From: Phlebotomus papatasi
Lineage: Eukaryota; Arthropoda; Insecta; Diptera; Psychodidae
Assembly: GCF_024763615.1 (NCBI RefSeq)
Contig: NC_077223.1
Coordinates: 105,834,627-105,898,626, forward strand
Length of the DNA stretch: 64,000 nt
Reading direction: 5' to 3'
Of the stretch, positions 1 to 12,324 are shown piece by piece. Numbering within the stretch: position 1 is the first letter of the stretch; each line of letters starts with the position of its first letter. The notes below the pieces were generated by a model. It ran no database searches. It saw only the letters and a list, made by a program, of their open reading frames with translations, and was not told the DNA's origin. A program made the translations under genes and the position numbers.

Positions 1-1913
1 CCATGGGTTTTCCCAGGTTTTCCATGAGTTTTCCTGTGAAATCTCAGTAGTAAAAAGTCGTCGAACAGCATTAATCTTCTCTACTCATTATTTTCCTTAA
101 AATGACGTATGGGAACAGACATGGTCTTTTTTAGTACTTGAGAACAGTAATGTGCTAAAAGAACATGGTCGCTTTTTCATTGGAATTGCACCATAAGGCG
201 GATGACTTTGACATCCTCCTGTTTGTAAACTTTTCTCTACTTCTAGAACTTAAGGATGGTCCTTACCGATCCGGTCTACCATGTCTGATCAGTAAAAACC
301 GTTCTTAAAGATTAGAATTAAAGAATTAAATTAAATTAGAATTAAAGAAAAGCTTACGAACAGTAGAGGATCAAAGTCACCCGAACGCTACACACAAAGC
401 AAATTCTAGGCTGATCCTCAAATGATCCTAATTGAATTTAATGGTCCAATTGGGAACTTTAAAAAACCTTTAACAATTTAATAAATTTACCGTCATTTAG
501 TAGCATTTCAAATAAATGTATTACCACTCCAATAAAATTTAAAAAAAAAAATAAAATAAACGGCTAGAAGTGTGTGGAGTAATTTTTATCAGTGAGTCAA
601 TTTGAAATATTTAGGTGAAAAAAAAAACAAGAAACGAATAGAAACGATTGCAGAGAGAAATGTAGACTATTATTGAAATTGAAAAGAGAATTTTTGCAAA
701 ATGAGAAAAACAATTAATTCTGAATATGCCTCCATTGCTTTTCTCTTCGGTTTTGTCTTAAAAAAAAAACTACTCCCACATTTATTTTTTTGTTTCTTAT
801 CATTCTTTTGTTTTTCCTTTATGCAAATTGTATATAAATTATAAATATTTTTTCATTTAGAAGTACTTTCAATAAAAAAAATCGGTTATCTTAACAAAAG
901 AGAAGCAGGGTTGGAATTGTACTGTGTTGGATCGTTGAAAGAAATAATTAAAAGAAAGGAAACAGAATTTGTAAGAATATCAACACTAAGCAAATTTGAG
1001 GAATAACCAGTTATTATTAAAAAAAAAACAAAAATAAGAAAATAAAACGTGAAGAATAGAATTTAAACGATTTGCGATAATGCTTTTCTTTTTTGAGATG
1101 CTTTAGAAGAAAAAAAAAAGAAATACTTAGCCGTTAAGATTAAAATATAGTAAACAAGAAATGAAAAATAAATCAATCGTAACTATATTTTGTATTAACA
1201 AAAAAAACCCTTATTGTTCACTCTTTAGAAATTGTGAGAATATTGCGGCCAAAAGACACTCACATGAGATTCTTTTTCGTCAATTGGAATATCTCCATTC
1301 TCAATTTGTATTATCATTTATTAACTTTTTTTTTATTCTTGATTTTTTTTAATTGGGAAATCTGCAATACACATTCCAACGAAAAAGAAAAGGAAAAACA
1401 CAATTTGACGGTGTGAAAACGTCAAATGTTATCTCAATCAATTGAAAATGGAATTAGGACTTTAATTTGTACAACTTAAAAAAAAATAGCAGATTGATAA
1501 ATTATTAATAAACTGGACACTAAAAAAAATTAGAACAAGTCACAGAAGGTCCTCATAACATTAACATAAAAGTAATTTTATTCTGAAGTGTGAGAGCACT
1601 ACCACAAAGTTCATTTTCTGATGATCAAGGCGCGCATCCTGTGAAGGAAGTTGAAGATTTGAGAAAAGTGTTAGCAAAAGAACGTTCATTATAGTTTTTA
1701 TTTAAAGAAGAAAAAAAAAGAGGAGAAAATACATATACAGAATGAATTAGTTATTGTAATGAAGATTATTATACATAAAATGAGAGAGGAGTAAAAATGG
1801 ATAACAAAGAGAAGAAAAATGTATGAAATATAAAGAAAAAAAATTATTTCTTCGTTTTTTTTTACCATAATTTAACTTCCAAGTTGTTCGCAGTGGACAC
1901 GATAAAAAATTTC
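1..1913. other. A+T-rich DNA with no supported gene
   Basis: Long A and T runs dominate and the short open frames are low-complexity. Bases around 134-153 (TACTTGAGAACAGTAATG) match the terminal repeat of the element family seen at 61354-62423, so a fragment of that family is present. Bases 170-370 resemble scattered sequence near 15550-15620 and 24620-24690 (shared words such as AAAGCTTACGAACAG and TGACTTTGACATCCT), which suggests another old dispersed repeat. Nothing else is recognisable. Confidence 0.5.
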
Positions 1914-2208
1914 TTACTGATAAAACTGTCTACATTTGAATAACCAAAGACAAACTTGCTCAGACAGCCATGAGCATGACCATGGGTGTCTTATGGGAGG
2001 GTCGGACAGTTTCGCAAAATACCATCCTAATGGCAGAATATGTGAAAATTCTCCAATGTAGGGTAATTTCATACAAAAATGGGGCAGTTTCAAGAACAAA
2101 AACTTTCTGTGATTTAAAAATTGCAATACCATAAAGCAGGCCTGAGCTAAAATAAAAGCCGAAGTGAATTTGGTGGTGCCAATTGGGAAAATGCCGCGAA
2201 AATTCACG
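1914..2208 (-). other. Unassigned open frame next to a transposon edge
   Basis: The minus strand stays open for about 97 codons and gives a hydrophobic, cysteine- and tryptophan-containing translation. Its apparent start codon lies inside the neighbouring mobile element (beyond 2211), so any real ORF would have been cut by that insertion. Base composition is more balanced than in the flanks. I recognise no domain. It could be a decayed transposon protein or chance. Confidence 0.15.
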
Positions 2209-2409
2209 TACACAGAGAAAAATAGTTGATAATTGAGTTGATAAAAAAGTTGATTTTTCATATAAAATTGATCACCAAGTTAATATATCGGATCCTATCT
2301 AAAGTTTGTCAAAAGTTGATTGATTCTATCAACTGTTGGTTTTTCGATATTTTTTCCGATATTATCAACAGATCAATCGACCTTTATCAACTTTTGACCA
2401 ACTTTACAT

Positions 2410-2630
2410 AGGATCACGTTTTAATCAACAGTTGATTAAAAGTTGATCAAAGGTTGATCAACTGTTAATCGATCAACAGTTGATCAAAAGTTGATCAAAA
2501 ATTGATCAACTGTTAGTCGATCAACAGTTGATCAAAAGTTGATCAAAAGTTGATCAAAGTTGATCATCTGTTAGTCGATCAAAAATTGATCAACTTTTGA
2601 TCAACTTTTGATCAACTGTCAATCTTCGCA
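2410..2630. repeat. Left TTGATCAA minisatellite block
   Basis: Roughly 11-bp steps such as GTTGATCAAAA are repeated many times, each centred on the palindrome TTGATCAA. A matching block in the opposite sense lies at about 3395-3595, so the blocks help the 2.9-kb element fold back on itself. Confidence 0.8.
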
Positions 2631-2634
2631 TCAT

Positions 2635-3400
2635 CTGAGTAATATTGTAATACTTTACATTAATCGTTCCATTGATTGGAGTGCTGAACCAAGCTTTGGC
2701 GCCAAATGATGTTCCTGACGAAATTGACCAATTGAGATATCTGTAAATATACTATATTTCATGATAACAAGTCTTTTTGCGTCGTATTTGCACTGTCAGT
2801 ATATAAATTATTCACTCAAATTCTATCTCGCCTGAATTATAGCTGTTAACTGTAACAAAATTGATCAACTGTTGATCAAATTTTGATCAACTGTTGATCA
2901 AATGTTGATATTTCATGATAACAAGTCTTTTTGTGTCGTATTTGCACTGTCAGTATATAAATTATTCATTCAAATTCTATCTCGCCTGAATTATAGCTGT
3001 TAACTGTAACAAATTTCAATTTTGTTACAGTTAACAGATCAAATGAATAATTTATATACTGACAGTGCAAATACGACACAAAAACACGAAATATAGCATA
3101 TTTACAGATATGGCCCAATATCAACAGTTGATCAACAGTTGATCAATGTTTGATCAACAGTTGATCAATTTTGTTACAGTTAACAGCTATAATTCAGGCA
3201 AAATAGAATTTGAATGAATAATTTATATACTGACAATGCAAATACGACACAAAAAGACGTGTTATCATGAAATATAGTATATTTACAGATTTCGCAATTG
3301 GTCAATTAAATCAGGAACATCATTTGGCGCCAAAGCTTGGTTCACCACTCCAATCAATGAAACGATTTTGCGAAAGAATTACAGTATTACTCAGATCAAC
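2635..3400. repeat. Internal inverted repeat of the 2.9-kb element
   Basis: The left arm (about 2635-2865), with landmarks GCTTTGGCGCCAAATGATG and TATAGCTGTTAACTGTAAC, returns in reverse complement at about 3160-3400 with only scattered differences. Part of the arm is present twice more in inverted form between them (about 2910-3010 and 3015-3105). The centre is therefore a nested palindrome. Confidence 0.8.
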
Positions 3401-3792
3401 AGTTGATCAACTTTTGATCAACTTTTGATCAACTTTTGATCAACTGTTGGTCGACTAACACATGATCAACTTTTGATCAACTTTTGATCAACTGTTGATC
3501 GATTAACAAACGATTAACTTTTGATCAACTTTTGATCAACTGTTGATCGATTAACCAATGATTAATTTTTGATCACTTTTTGATCAACTGTTGTTGTGGA
3601 AATTAGATGGAATCATCTGATTAACTTGAGTATCATGAGTATTCAATAAAATTGACAACAAAATTCCAGAAAATCTGTGATGTTTTGGAGAGAGCACGTG
3701 GAATCTTTTGACCAACTTGAGTATCGTGGATATGTTCAATGCAATTGACTACAAAATCACAGAACCTTTAGGATTTTTTGGAGAAAGCAATA

Positions 3793-4944
3793 ATATTAAT
3801 AATATGTTACTCATCAGTTTTTGTCAAACAGAAACGGAGTTTTTAACTATAATCAATTGTTCAAAACTTTCTTAGTTCTTAAGAATTTACTATTATTCAA
3901 TTGCTATCGACAGTTGATTATTTAGTTGGTTTTATATTTGATAGTTAATAGTTGATAAATTTTATACACATTTTGATCATTAAGTTGATTTCAATATTTA
4001 ATGATCAACGATTGATAGAAATGTATTTAAATTTAATTAACTGTTGGTAAAAAAAATCTGAAAATCAACTTTTGTGTAATATAATATTATTACTCATCAG
4101 ATTTTGTCAAATAGAAACGGAACTGTTAACTAATCAATTGTTTTTGAAAATTTTATCAATTCGCTTTAAGAATTTACTATTGCTCAATTGCTATCGACAG
4201 GTGATTATTTAGTTGGTTTTTATATTTGATAGTTAATAGTTGATAAATTTTATACACATTTTGATCATTAAGTTGATTTCGATATTTTATGATCAACAGT
4301 TGATAGAAATGTATTTAAAACTGATTAACTATTAGTCGAAAAAATCGGAAAATCAACTTTTGTGTAATATAATATTATTACTCATCAGATTTTGTCAAAT
4401 AGAAACGGAACTGTTAACTAATCAATTGTTTTTGAAAATTTTATCAATTCGCTTTAAGAATTTACTATTGCTCAATTGCTATCGACAGGTGATTATTTAG
4501 TTGGTTTTTATATTTGATAGTTAATAGTTGATAAATTTTATACACATTTTGATCATTAAGTTGATTTCGATATTTTATGATCAACAGTTGATAGAAATGT
4601 ATTTAAAACTGATTAACTATTAGTCGAAAAAATCGGAAAATCAACTTTTGTGTAATATAATATTATTACTCATCAGATTTTGTCAAATAGAAACGGAACT
4701 GTTAACTAATCAATTGTTTTTGAAAATTTTATCAATTCGCTTTAAGAATTTACTATTGCTCAATTGCTATCGACAGGTGATTATTTAGTTGGTTTTTATA
4801 TTTGATAGTTAATAGTTGATAAATTTTATACACATTTTGATCATTAAGTTGATTTCGATATTTTATGATCAACAGTTGATAGAAATGTATTTAAAACTGA
4901 TTAACTATTAGTCGAAAAAATCGGAAAATCAACTTTTGTGTAGA
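3793..4944. repeat. 288-bp tandem repeat, about four units
   Basis: The landmark ATAATATTATTACTCATCAG recurs at 4081, 4369 and 4657, a constant 288-bp spacing. A more diverged first unit begins near 3793. The last three units are almost identical, so the array expanded recently by unequal exchange or replication slippage within the host element. Confidence 0.9.
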
Positions 4945-5096
4945 TAAAATCAACTTTTTTACCAACTTGTTGATCAAACTATCAACTGTTGATAGAAATT
5001 ACCAACATTTCTATCGACTTACTGATCAATTGTCAAATTAATCAACTATTTTGATCAACAGGGTCGATCTGATTATCAACTATTTTTCTCTGTGTA

Positions 5097-5937
5097 GAGA
5101 AAATGACAGGTTTTTTAATGTGAAAATTGTTTAATTCCTTAGAGTTAAGTCATTTTCACAAGAAAATCCTTTTAATAATTTATTTGAATACAGTTATTTG
5201 GGTTAATTGTGAGTAATTGTCGATATTACAACAAAAACATTGGAATGAAATTTTGAGCTGGAAGACTCATATTCTTTTGAGCTGTCCAAAAATTCAGGAT
5301 GAGTTTGAGAAAAATCCTTTTGTACAACACTATTTTGGTTAATAAAGAATGCAAAAGTGCGTATCACAAGAAGGGACACGACCTGCAAATAAGGATAAAG
5401 TAGAGAAAAATATATTATGTTGCATTTCAGAGATTTTTTGCAACCGCAGCGCCGTCAGACGTTTGTCAAGTGAGTTATTTGTATCTCTATCTCTCTCTCG
5501 AGTTGAATTGCGCGCGATTTAGGAAGCTTGTCATTTGAAATGATATTTTCTTTAAATTTCTTTATATTTTTGCAAGATTCAAGCAAAAGGGTGTTTAGTG
5601 AACAGCTATCTGTCTTCCGACAAAGATATCAAGAAGACAATTTATTTTTATGAGAGTTTTTCTGTCTATCATGTCTTTTTGGCGCAAAAATATTCATCAT
5701 GGCACCGTGAATAAGCGGGATTTGTGTTATCAGCACGTCTGCAATTTCCATTAGAACTATCAACACAAAATTTCCGATACTACACGACTTTATTAAGCAC
5801 AGGTCTGCCATAAAGGATACCATAAAACTATTTTCTAAGAATTCAAAACAAACAAAAAATGTAGGACAAATTGAGTTTTGGAATGGAGCTACCACAAAAT
5901 TCCAAAACCAGAAAGAGAATTCTGCAATAATCTAGCA
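5097..5937. other. No supported gene
   Basis: This is a spacer between two mobile elements. The open frames (5203-5388 and 5629-5895, minus strand) show no recognisable domain. A pyrimidine-rich CTATCTCTCTCTCTCG tract lies at about 5483-5500. Confidence 0.4.
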
Positions 5938-6829
5938 ATCCCCATAGCAAAATTCCGCAAAAATTCCAATGGAAAACTTGCGTCCAAATGGCTAAATTCG
6001 CTGGAATTTGACGCTAAAATTCCACTAAGTTTTCCTATGGAATTTAAAGCCGGAAATTCCATGGAAATCATAGTACTCCATGGAATTTACTAGTACGACA
6101 TGCTGGAATTCCAGCGTTAAATTCCGCGGTATTCCGCGGAAGATTTATATGGAAACTCACACGTGAAACGTCCGCGGGATAAGCTGGAAAAAACATATGG
6201 AAATTTCCACTATCTTTCCATAGTGTTTTATATGGATTTTTCCACTAGTTTTCTGAAATGTCAAACAAATAAAATGGTGTTGCGGCAACTTTTAGAATTT
6301 GTTTCCAAACCTTCCGCAAACATTTCTAGTGATTCATGTGGCAATTATAATATAATTAATTATGCGACACTGCGTTTTGTGTAGATAATAATGAAGTGAT
6401 TACATTAAATAGGTCGCCAACCTAAAATAATACTGTTTTTATGTTAATTAATAAATATTTTCGAAAAAATTATTTTTTTTACAAAATATTTTTTTATTGC
6501 TTAAAGTGTTAATTCGTTATTGCTGATTTAGTAAAACATATTATAATCCTCGTAATCTTTGCTATTTTTTTAATATTCGGAAGTAAAATCACGAGGTGCA
6601 TGTGACAGCTTCATTTTTTCTCCATTTTATTTTGGTGGAAAAATCCACATAAATTCCACGAGCATTTCCATGGATGTATTCTATATGAAAAATCCAGCAT
6701 AAATCCATTAAATTTTCCTTGGAACCTATTATGGAAAATTCCTATGGAATTTTTTAAGGCAAATAGTGGAAAATTCCGAGGATTTTTTCGCTTGTTATTC
6801 CTATTCCGCTTTCTTTTGCTATGGGGATG
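5938..6829. mobile_element. 0.9-kb foldback element with TTCCATGGAA-rich interior
   Basis: ATCCCCATAGCAAAATTCCG at the left end mirrors TTTTGCTATGGGGAT at the right end. The interior is dominated by variants of GGAATTTCCATGGAA, itself palindromic, so the element can fold at many points. No transposase is visible. No target-site duplication could be defined with confidence, so the superfamily is open. Confidence 0.65.
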
Positions 6830-9800
6830 TCATATAATAAATTCGAAGAAGTGATTCTGTAAATGTGACGTTGTCATGTGGCGTCATATTTGATTCTGTC
6901 AAATTTGACATAATTGGAATTTCTGGAAATTCAAATGACAATGGCTTCTATATAAACAAAAAAATCGACTATAAGACAGACTGTTTTTAGAAAATACACC
7001 TAAAGATATTTTATTAAAAAATCTCTAATTAACATTTTCGAATTCATATGAAATGAGATATGACAAAAACGCTCGATTGACATTGTCAGGTTTCGAACTC
7101 ATGAGTGACAAAGTCACAAAATCACAGAATTTCCCGACAAAGTTTTTGTTTTTGGAGTTATTATTTTTATTTATATTTGGTTAAGCTATGCCGAAACGGG
7201 GATTCAAATCCGTCCCATGGGCAACCCATCATTTTGGACAAATCTTTGTCTTTCTCTCATAGGTGATTCCAAATAACCTGGTTTTTAAGATAGACAGTTA
7301 ACCGGTTTTGGATGGCTCTGAAATCGGTTAACCGGTTTAAAACCGGTTTCAAATTTAGGATTAGCTTATAGAATTTTGAACATTTTTTCAGAACCTAAAC
7401 CCTAATGTAATATTTAATACACAAACATATTCTTTTTCTCAGTTAAATTAAAACGTAAAAATAACTACTTTTTTGGTTATAAAACTTGTCATTTTTCACA
7501 ATCTTTAATGAGGAAATACTTAAAAATTTTATTCTAGATCTTGGAAAAAAATATAGAGAATGTTTTGACGAACAAACCGAAAGAGTTTTCCTCTTTATTT
7601 TCAAAATCCTATGACTAGTTAAATCTTCTTTAAATTAAGTTTCGAAAATTTGAATTGCTACCTATATTCCGCTATAGAGCTTTTTTTGTATAATTTTGTG
7701 CAAAGTATTGTCAAAATTATTTATTTTTCAACAAAAAATCCAGATTTTTCCGTCGGGAATGGTTCCTAAAGTCAATTTTTTTAGATTATTCTCTATATAA
7801 AATATACCAATGCATAATTTTTGGTATTATATATCATGAAATTCACGATTGTAATTTGCACCAAATTCACAAATAATTTCACAAAAAATATTCCAGTCTT
7901 TTTGAAAAAAAAAGAACTAAAATAAAAGGAAACCTCTGGGGATTTCTACTTCACCAGTTGAGAAATTAATAAATACAAGTTTTTAACTAAAATTTTACAA
8001 GAATCTTGTATAACAATTGGGTCTAATAAGATTATTTAGTTAAAATATAGCAAGATTTAATAAAAAATCTCTATGAAGACAGGGAGAGGTAAGCATCATG
8101 TTACTTTTACACATAAAACAATATTTTACAAGGTTGTACTAAACTGTTTACAATTTTTTTCTCAGTATACAATTGACTTTTTATCTTGCAAATATTTAAC
8201 TAAGATTTGAAAGGTAAAATTTAATTTAAGGTAATAATGTCCGGAGAGGTGCTACCCTGGCTAAATCCTGTATTTCCCTGGTATTTCCTCATTAGGAGCG
8301 GAGGAGTTAAAATACGACAATTTTCAGAGACATTGTTTACGATTTTCACCACTGAGGAAGGCGCGTTGTTAGCGTCGAAAGCATTGGCAAAGATCTACGT
8401 GTTTTTCTTGTCCTGAAAAGATAAACAACCCTGACGCAACCGGAGGAAGTTTTCATCTTCCTATTTTCATTACCATTTCTCACGTCAGTACTTATACAAT
8501 TGCTTAAAGAGTTAATGCAATTGTTTATTCGAAGGTTCGAAGGACCAAATTCTGCACAGTGCTTCTGGACACAAAATGAGTCTTGTAATCTCAGGATTGC
8601 AAACATGTTTTGAAGTAAAGTGTTTGCATAAAAACACGACACGTGTAGATTTTAGTTCGGTAGGAATTGGAGCTGTAGTATACATGGGGTAGCTGAGTAG
8701 CTTCTTATGCTGTGTGGTCGACATAGCATCGTTTGAATCAGCAACTGTGCTAACTGCATTTACTTTGTGCCTACATTCGTTGCAAACGCCACGCAGTGAT
8801 CAACAAAATTACTTGTTTATCCAATCAACGATACTGTTCATAGTTATTTCACTACTACCCCAATTTGCACTAAAGAGCGACTGTCCGGAATTGCATGCAA
8901 AAGACGCTCCTTCTTTCTTTCCGCACATTATTTTCGACACTGAAAATATCGCACTTAAATTTCTGAGTATCAAATCGCATTATTCCTGGTAGCACTTTTG
9001 TTTGCAAAAATTTCTACCTGTCTATAGGAGAGTGATGTGTGATAGAAAATGCATCGGCAACTGTCATGCCATGCTTGCGTCTCTGTGACTCCATCAGAAA
9101 CAAGGAAAGTTAATGAATTTACAATGAAATGAACAATAATTGACGGTTTGGTTTGAAAAGGGACCGAATTGAATGTGAGGTTATGTGATGGAGTTCGTGA
9201 GAGAGTAAAGAGAGAGAGAACCATGGGGCATTTGAAGTGTTTCTCGGTTGAGTGACAACTGGCATGCCAGTAAATTAGCATGAACTATTTCTGTCGGAAA
9301 GGGAAGCTAAAGTTTGTGTCGGAAAATGTCTTATTAATCAATGGTAGAGAGAGTTTAAGTTTCCAAAACATGTATGTTGTTCATCCACAACATATTACAC
9401 GTAGTATCTAGTGAAGAATTTGTGATGATTGCAATTGTGAAAGTGGCAATTTTACCATTTGATATTTTTGTTATCAATTGGGGGAAAATATTGTGTCGCT
9501 GAGAGACTTCAAGAAACGTCTCTCTCACGTCTCTTTTTTTCCTATTGTAGTTTCTTGTACGATTGCATTGTGTCAAGAAAACAAAAATAATATCATATCA
9601 TGGTGTATGATATGCAAAAAGAAGTATCTTGCTGGTTTTTGCCAAAAAAAAAGAGAAATAAAAGAATATTTTTGCTTGAATGTAACCAACACATTATAAC
9701 ATTGTTACACAGGGAAGAAAAAAAATATATTATCCAACTCATACCACCTTCTTTGGTTTTCCGTATCACAAAACCACCCAAAATTATATTTTACATCAGA

Positions 9801-9860
9801 TACGTATGAGAGAGAATGAGAGGTGGTGCTAAAGAGAGAGAGGAAGAGATGTAGAAACAT
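6830..9860. other. No supported gene; mixed unique and decayed repeat DNA
   Basis: At 7286-7345 there is a short cluster of AACCGGTTT words. Around 7185-7230 a minus-strand GGATTTGAATCC resembles a tRNA B box, but no A box is evident. The stretch 8240-9330 has more balanced composition and open frames on both strands (8346-8724 minus, 8714-8992 plus) without a recognisable domain. Bases 8350-8385 resemble the segment described at 55190-55235. Confidence 0.35.
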
Positions 9861-9884
9861 CATACCCCCAAAGAAGGGGAATGA

Positions 9885-9970
9885 AGTATAAAAAGATGCG
9901 TAAATTGAATTGATCAAAGTCTATAATTAACAGTGATTATCTGCCTCTATCTAGGCAGATAATTGACCCA
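9885..9970 (+). promoter_or_regulatory. Possible TATA-type promoter with a perfect 10-bp inverted repeat
   Basis: TATAAAAAG begins near 9888. About 50 bp downstream ATTATCTGCC is followed after 8 bp by its exact complement GGCAGATAAT (about 9937-9964). The flanks are purine-rich (GAGAGAG) and the following 200 bp is less A+T-rich than its surroundings. This could be the promoter of an unannotated transcript or part of a decayed LTR. I see no LTR termini or target duplication. Confidence 0.2.
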
Positions 9971-10624
9971 AGAGAGAGTGTGTCAACCGAAACGAGAGAG
10001 CCCCGGAAAGATACAAAATTTCGGGAGAGAGATACCTACAGTTGCATAGATAACTAGGAAGATCTCTGGTACTTCCGTTTCTGAAAGAATAAACTTATCA
10101 ACTCAAAGAGAATAAGATAATACTACTCTTACCAGAAGTTAATCTCAAAGAGATACCCCTTGACAATTTCTCCTCTCTCCGCCACAAGAAAATAAAAGAT
10201 ACACTATCAAATACCTTTTGTATTACTTACAGTAATTTAGGTATAATTTAAGTCTTAAGACTGTCAATTTGATCTATTATGTAGAGTCTCATATTATGTG
10301 ATAAATTACCGCTATTAAGATTTGACTATTCAAATAGCATGTTTCTTGAATTGTAAGTCTATCATTAAGTTATGATTAGTATAGAAGAAAATCTGCAAGA
10401 TGAACAGAGATTCAACAGTAATAAACCAGCAAAGGATTAGATAATATAAAACACATCTAAACTTGGTAAGTTCTGCTTTTCAACTTATATATCGTCTTAC
10501 TTTAACTAAAATATCTATTACAAATGTTTATTATATTATTATTTTTATTACTAAAATACGACTCCCTTAATGTAAATCTTCAAAAAATTACATGTAAAGT
10601 GTATTTTTTTTTAAATTGTCGAAT

Positions 10625-11850
10625 TTTTGACAGCTGTCATTCGGATACCGAAGAGTTGACTCCTTACATTGCCGCTCTGATGAATATGGATAGGGAAGTG
10701 AACGTGTATGACAGCCTGCTGATGCGGTTTTGCGTTAGTGTGCGAGTTTTAGAATGCTCAGTTGTTTGCATGCAGGATGCTCCCACATTTCCTTAGCTTT
10801 TAGCTAATTTCTTAAATTTTTCTGAAAAATAACATTCAAATTACTTAAAACGAGTGATTTTCTAACATATAGTGATGATAAACTAGTGAAAACAGTCCAA
10901 GAAATGGTTAAAATCGCTAAAAGAACGAAACATAACCTAATTTTGAAATGTCAAATGGACTCCGATATTTTACTTCGAAAATGGGGGCTAAATTATTAAA
11001 TATGGCTTCGAAATCGGTAAAACTTTGTTCTGTAATTCATGTGGAAGTAGTCTTCAATGATTTTGACTCGAAATTAAGTAAATTTTTAAGTAAAAAATCC
11101 GTCTTAGGTTATCCAAAGATTTAATTTTCCAACATTTAATCACGATTAACTGTGCAACTAAGCCTCAACCTTGTAGAAAAAAAAACGTCAAGGAATGAAC
11201 TATCCGGGAGTTATTCATGTATTTTGTGTCATTCAAAACTACACAAAAATCACTTAATTTATCGTTAAAATTACTGAAAACCTATATTAGATGATCGAAA
11301 GAATCACTTTTCTCACATTTATTGACGATCCACTAAACAATTGAGGCTCCATTCTAGCATAAAGTCCGTCCGGGAGTTAACTACAGTAGACTCTCTCTCA
11401 ATTGGGCATTTGGGGCGAAATGTCATCCGGTTTATCGATAGATTTGGGCGTCAAAGCCTTTGTAAATTCCACAAAAAGCGCTCAATTATAAGGAATCACG
11501 ATAAAATAGAAAGAACTACAGCGAATTTGAGCAAATTTCCTTCATAAATTAAACATGAAAATTGTCAACAAAATTTTCCGCCCGATTGAAAAAGAGCCGA
11601 TTGAGTGAGAGTCTACGGTAAAACGATCTGTGAATGTTTTTGAGTATTTTCAAAATACCAATTTCGTGAAAAAAACATGGACAATGATTGTACTCAAAGT
11701 CAAAAAGTCTTAAAATTATTGAAAATTGGTGTGATGGGAGGGGCAGAATGGTTCTCTTCGTATGAGAAAAGCATTAATCATCCTTGTGTATCTTCGCCAT
11801 AACGGTTATCAGGAGTCAACTCTCCGATATCCGAATGACAGCTGTCAAAC
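10625..11850. mobile_element. 1.2-kb element with GACAGCTGTCATTCGGATA termini, carrying a nested MITE
   Basis: The left end (TTTGACAGCTGTCATTCGGA, then GAGTTGACTCC) is mirrored at the right end near 11807-11849 over about 37 bp. The outermost CAGCTG core is itself palindromic. A related end fragment occurs at about 17222-17255, so this is a dispersed family. The interior is A+T-rich without coding capacity and is interrupted by the pogo-like element at 11384-11618. Confidence 0.65.
11384..11618. mobile_element. Pogo-like MITE, second subfamily, TA-flanked
   Basis: The termini are CAGTAGACTCTCTCTCAATT and its imperfect complement TTGAGTGAGAGTCTACGG, with TA outside both ends (11382-11383 and 11619-11620). 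A second inner pair (CATTTGGGGCGAAA against TTTTCCGCCCGATTG) is weaker. The CAGTAGA start resembles the elements at 15202 and 40130, but the interior is unrelated and non-coding. A damaged relative lies at 44795. Confidence 0.75.
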
Positions 11851-11888
11851 AGTTGACAAAAAATACCTAAGTGTAGTGACACCAAATC

Positions 11889-11968
11889 CTGGGGTGGAAT
11901 GTTACTTTTTGGTACTATCGGATCGATAATATCGATAAATCTGTATCTGTTAGATTTACTGAATGACA
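11889..11968. repeat. Fragment of the CGATAGTATCGAT inverted-repeat family
   Basis: The segment begins CTGGGGTGGAATGTTACTTT and continues through TATCGATAAATCTGTATCTG. It matches one terminal arm of the element at 51468-51895. Only one arm is present. Confidence 0.6.
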
Positions 11969-12324
11969 GTAGAAGAGTCAATTTGACATTACTGTTTCAA
12001 AAGTAGTTTCAAAAGTGTTTTCGATTTTCTTTCTTGTGGTTTTTTTTTAATGAAATTGAAATCAAAATTATCCAAATTATAGTTAAGGATAAAAAAGTTT
12101 ATATAGGTCTGCCCCAAAGAATGAAAACATGAAAAGATTAAAATAAAAAAAAAAACAAATGAGCAGAAAAAAAAATAATTTTGGTCAGTAAAAATCTAAA
12201 TCTTTACAAAAATTGGTTATAGTTAATAAATATAATTAATTTATAAAATTGTTCTAGGTAAAATTCGAACCGCTTTATTTTCTTCCCGCTGAAGCTTGGA
12301 TGAATATTTCACTGATTTTAAAGT

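Larger units (their letters stand above)
2211..5094. mobile_element. 2.9-kb TA-flanked inverted-repeat element filled with TTGATCAA repeats
   Basis: The termini are inverted: CACAGAGAAAAATAGTTGAT at the left and its near-exact complement ending CTATTTTTCTCTGTG at the right. A TA dinucleotide lies immediately outside each end (2209-2210 and 5095-5096), the duplication expected of Tc1/mariner-type transposition. No transposase ORF is present, so this is a non-autonomous element. The interior has three parts: arrays of TTGATCAACTT-type repeats, an internal inverted repeat (about 2635-2865 against 3160-3400) and a 288-bp tandem array. The terminal CACNGAG motif links it to the elements at 14292 and 36607-37222. 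The class assignment is inferred from termini and TSD only. Confidence 0.8.

Noticed and set aside
2211..5094. CRISPR-like array because of many regularly spaced TTGATCAA words
   Set aside because: The spacers are themselves repeats, the spacing is not constant and the DNA is eukaryotic; this is a minisatellite within a transposon.
7185..7235. tRNA or SINE head suggested by a minus-strand GGATTTGAATCC
   Set aside because: Only a B-box-like word is present; no A box at the right distance.
8346..8992. Overlapping frames on both strands as a coding region
   Set aside because: Frames overlap in opposite directions with no recognisable protein family; part resembles a decayed retroelement segment.
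9700..10200. Solo LTR around the TATA box
   Set aside because: I could not find TG...CA ends with a matching 4-6-bp target duplication, so LTR status was not assigned.
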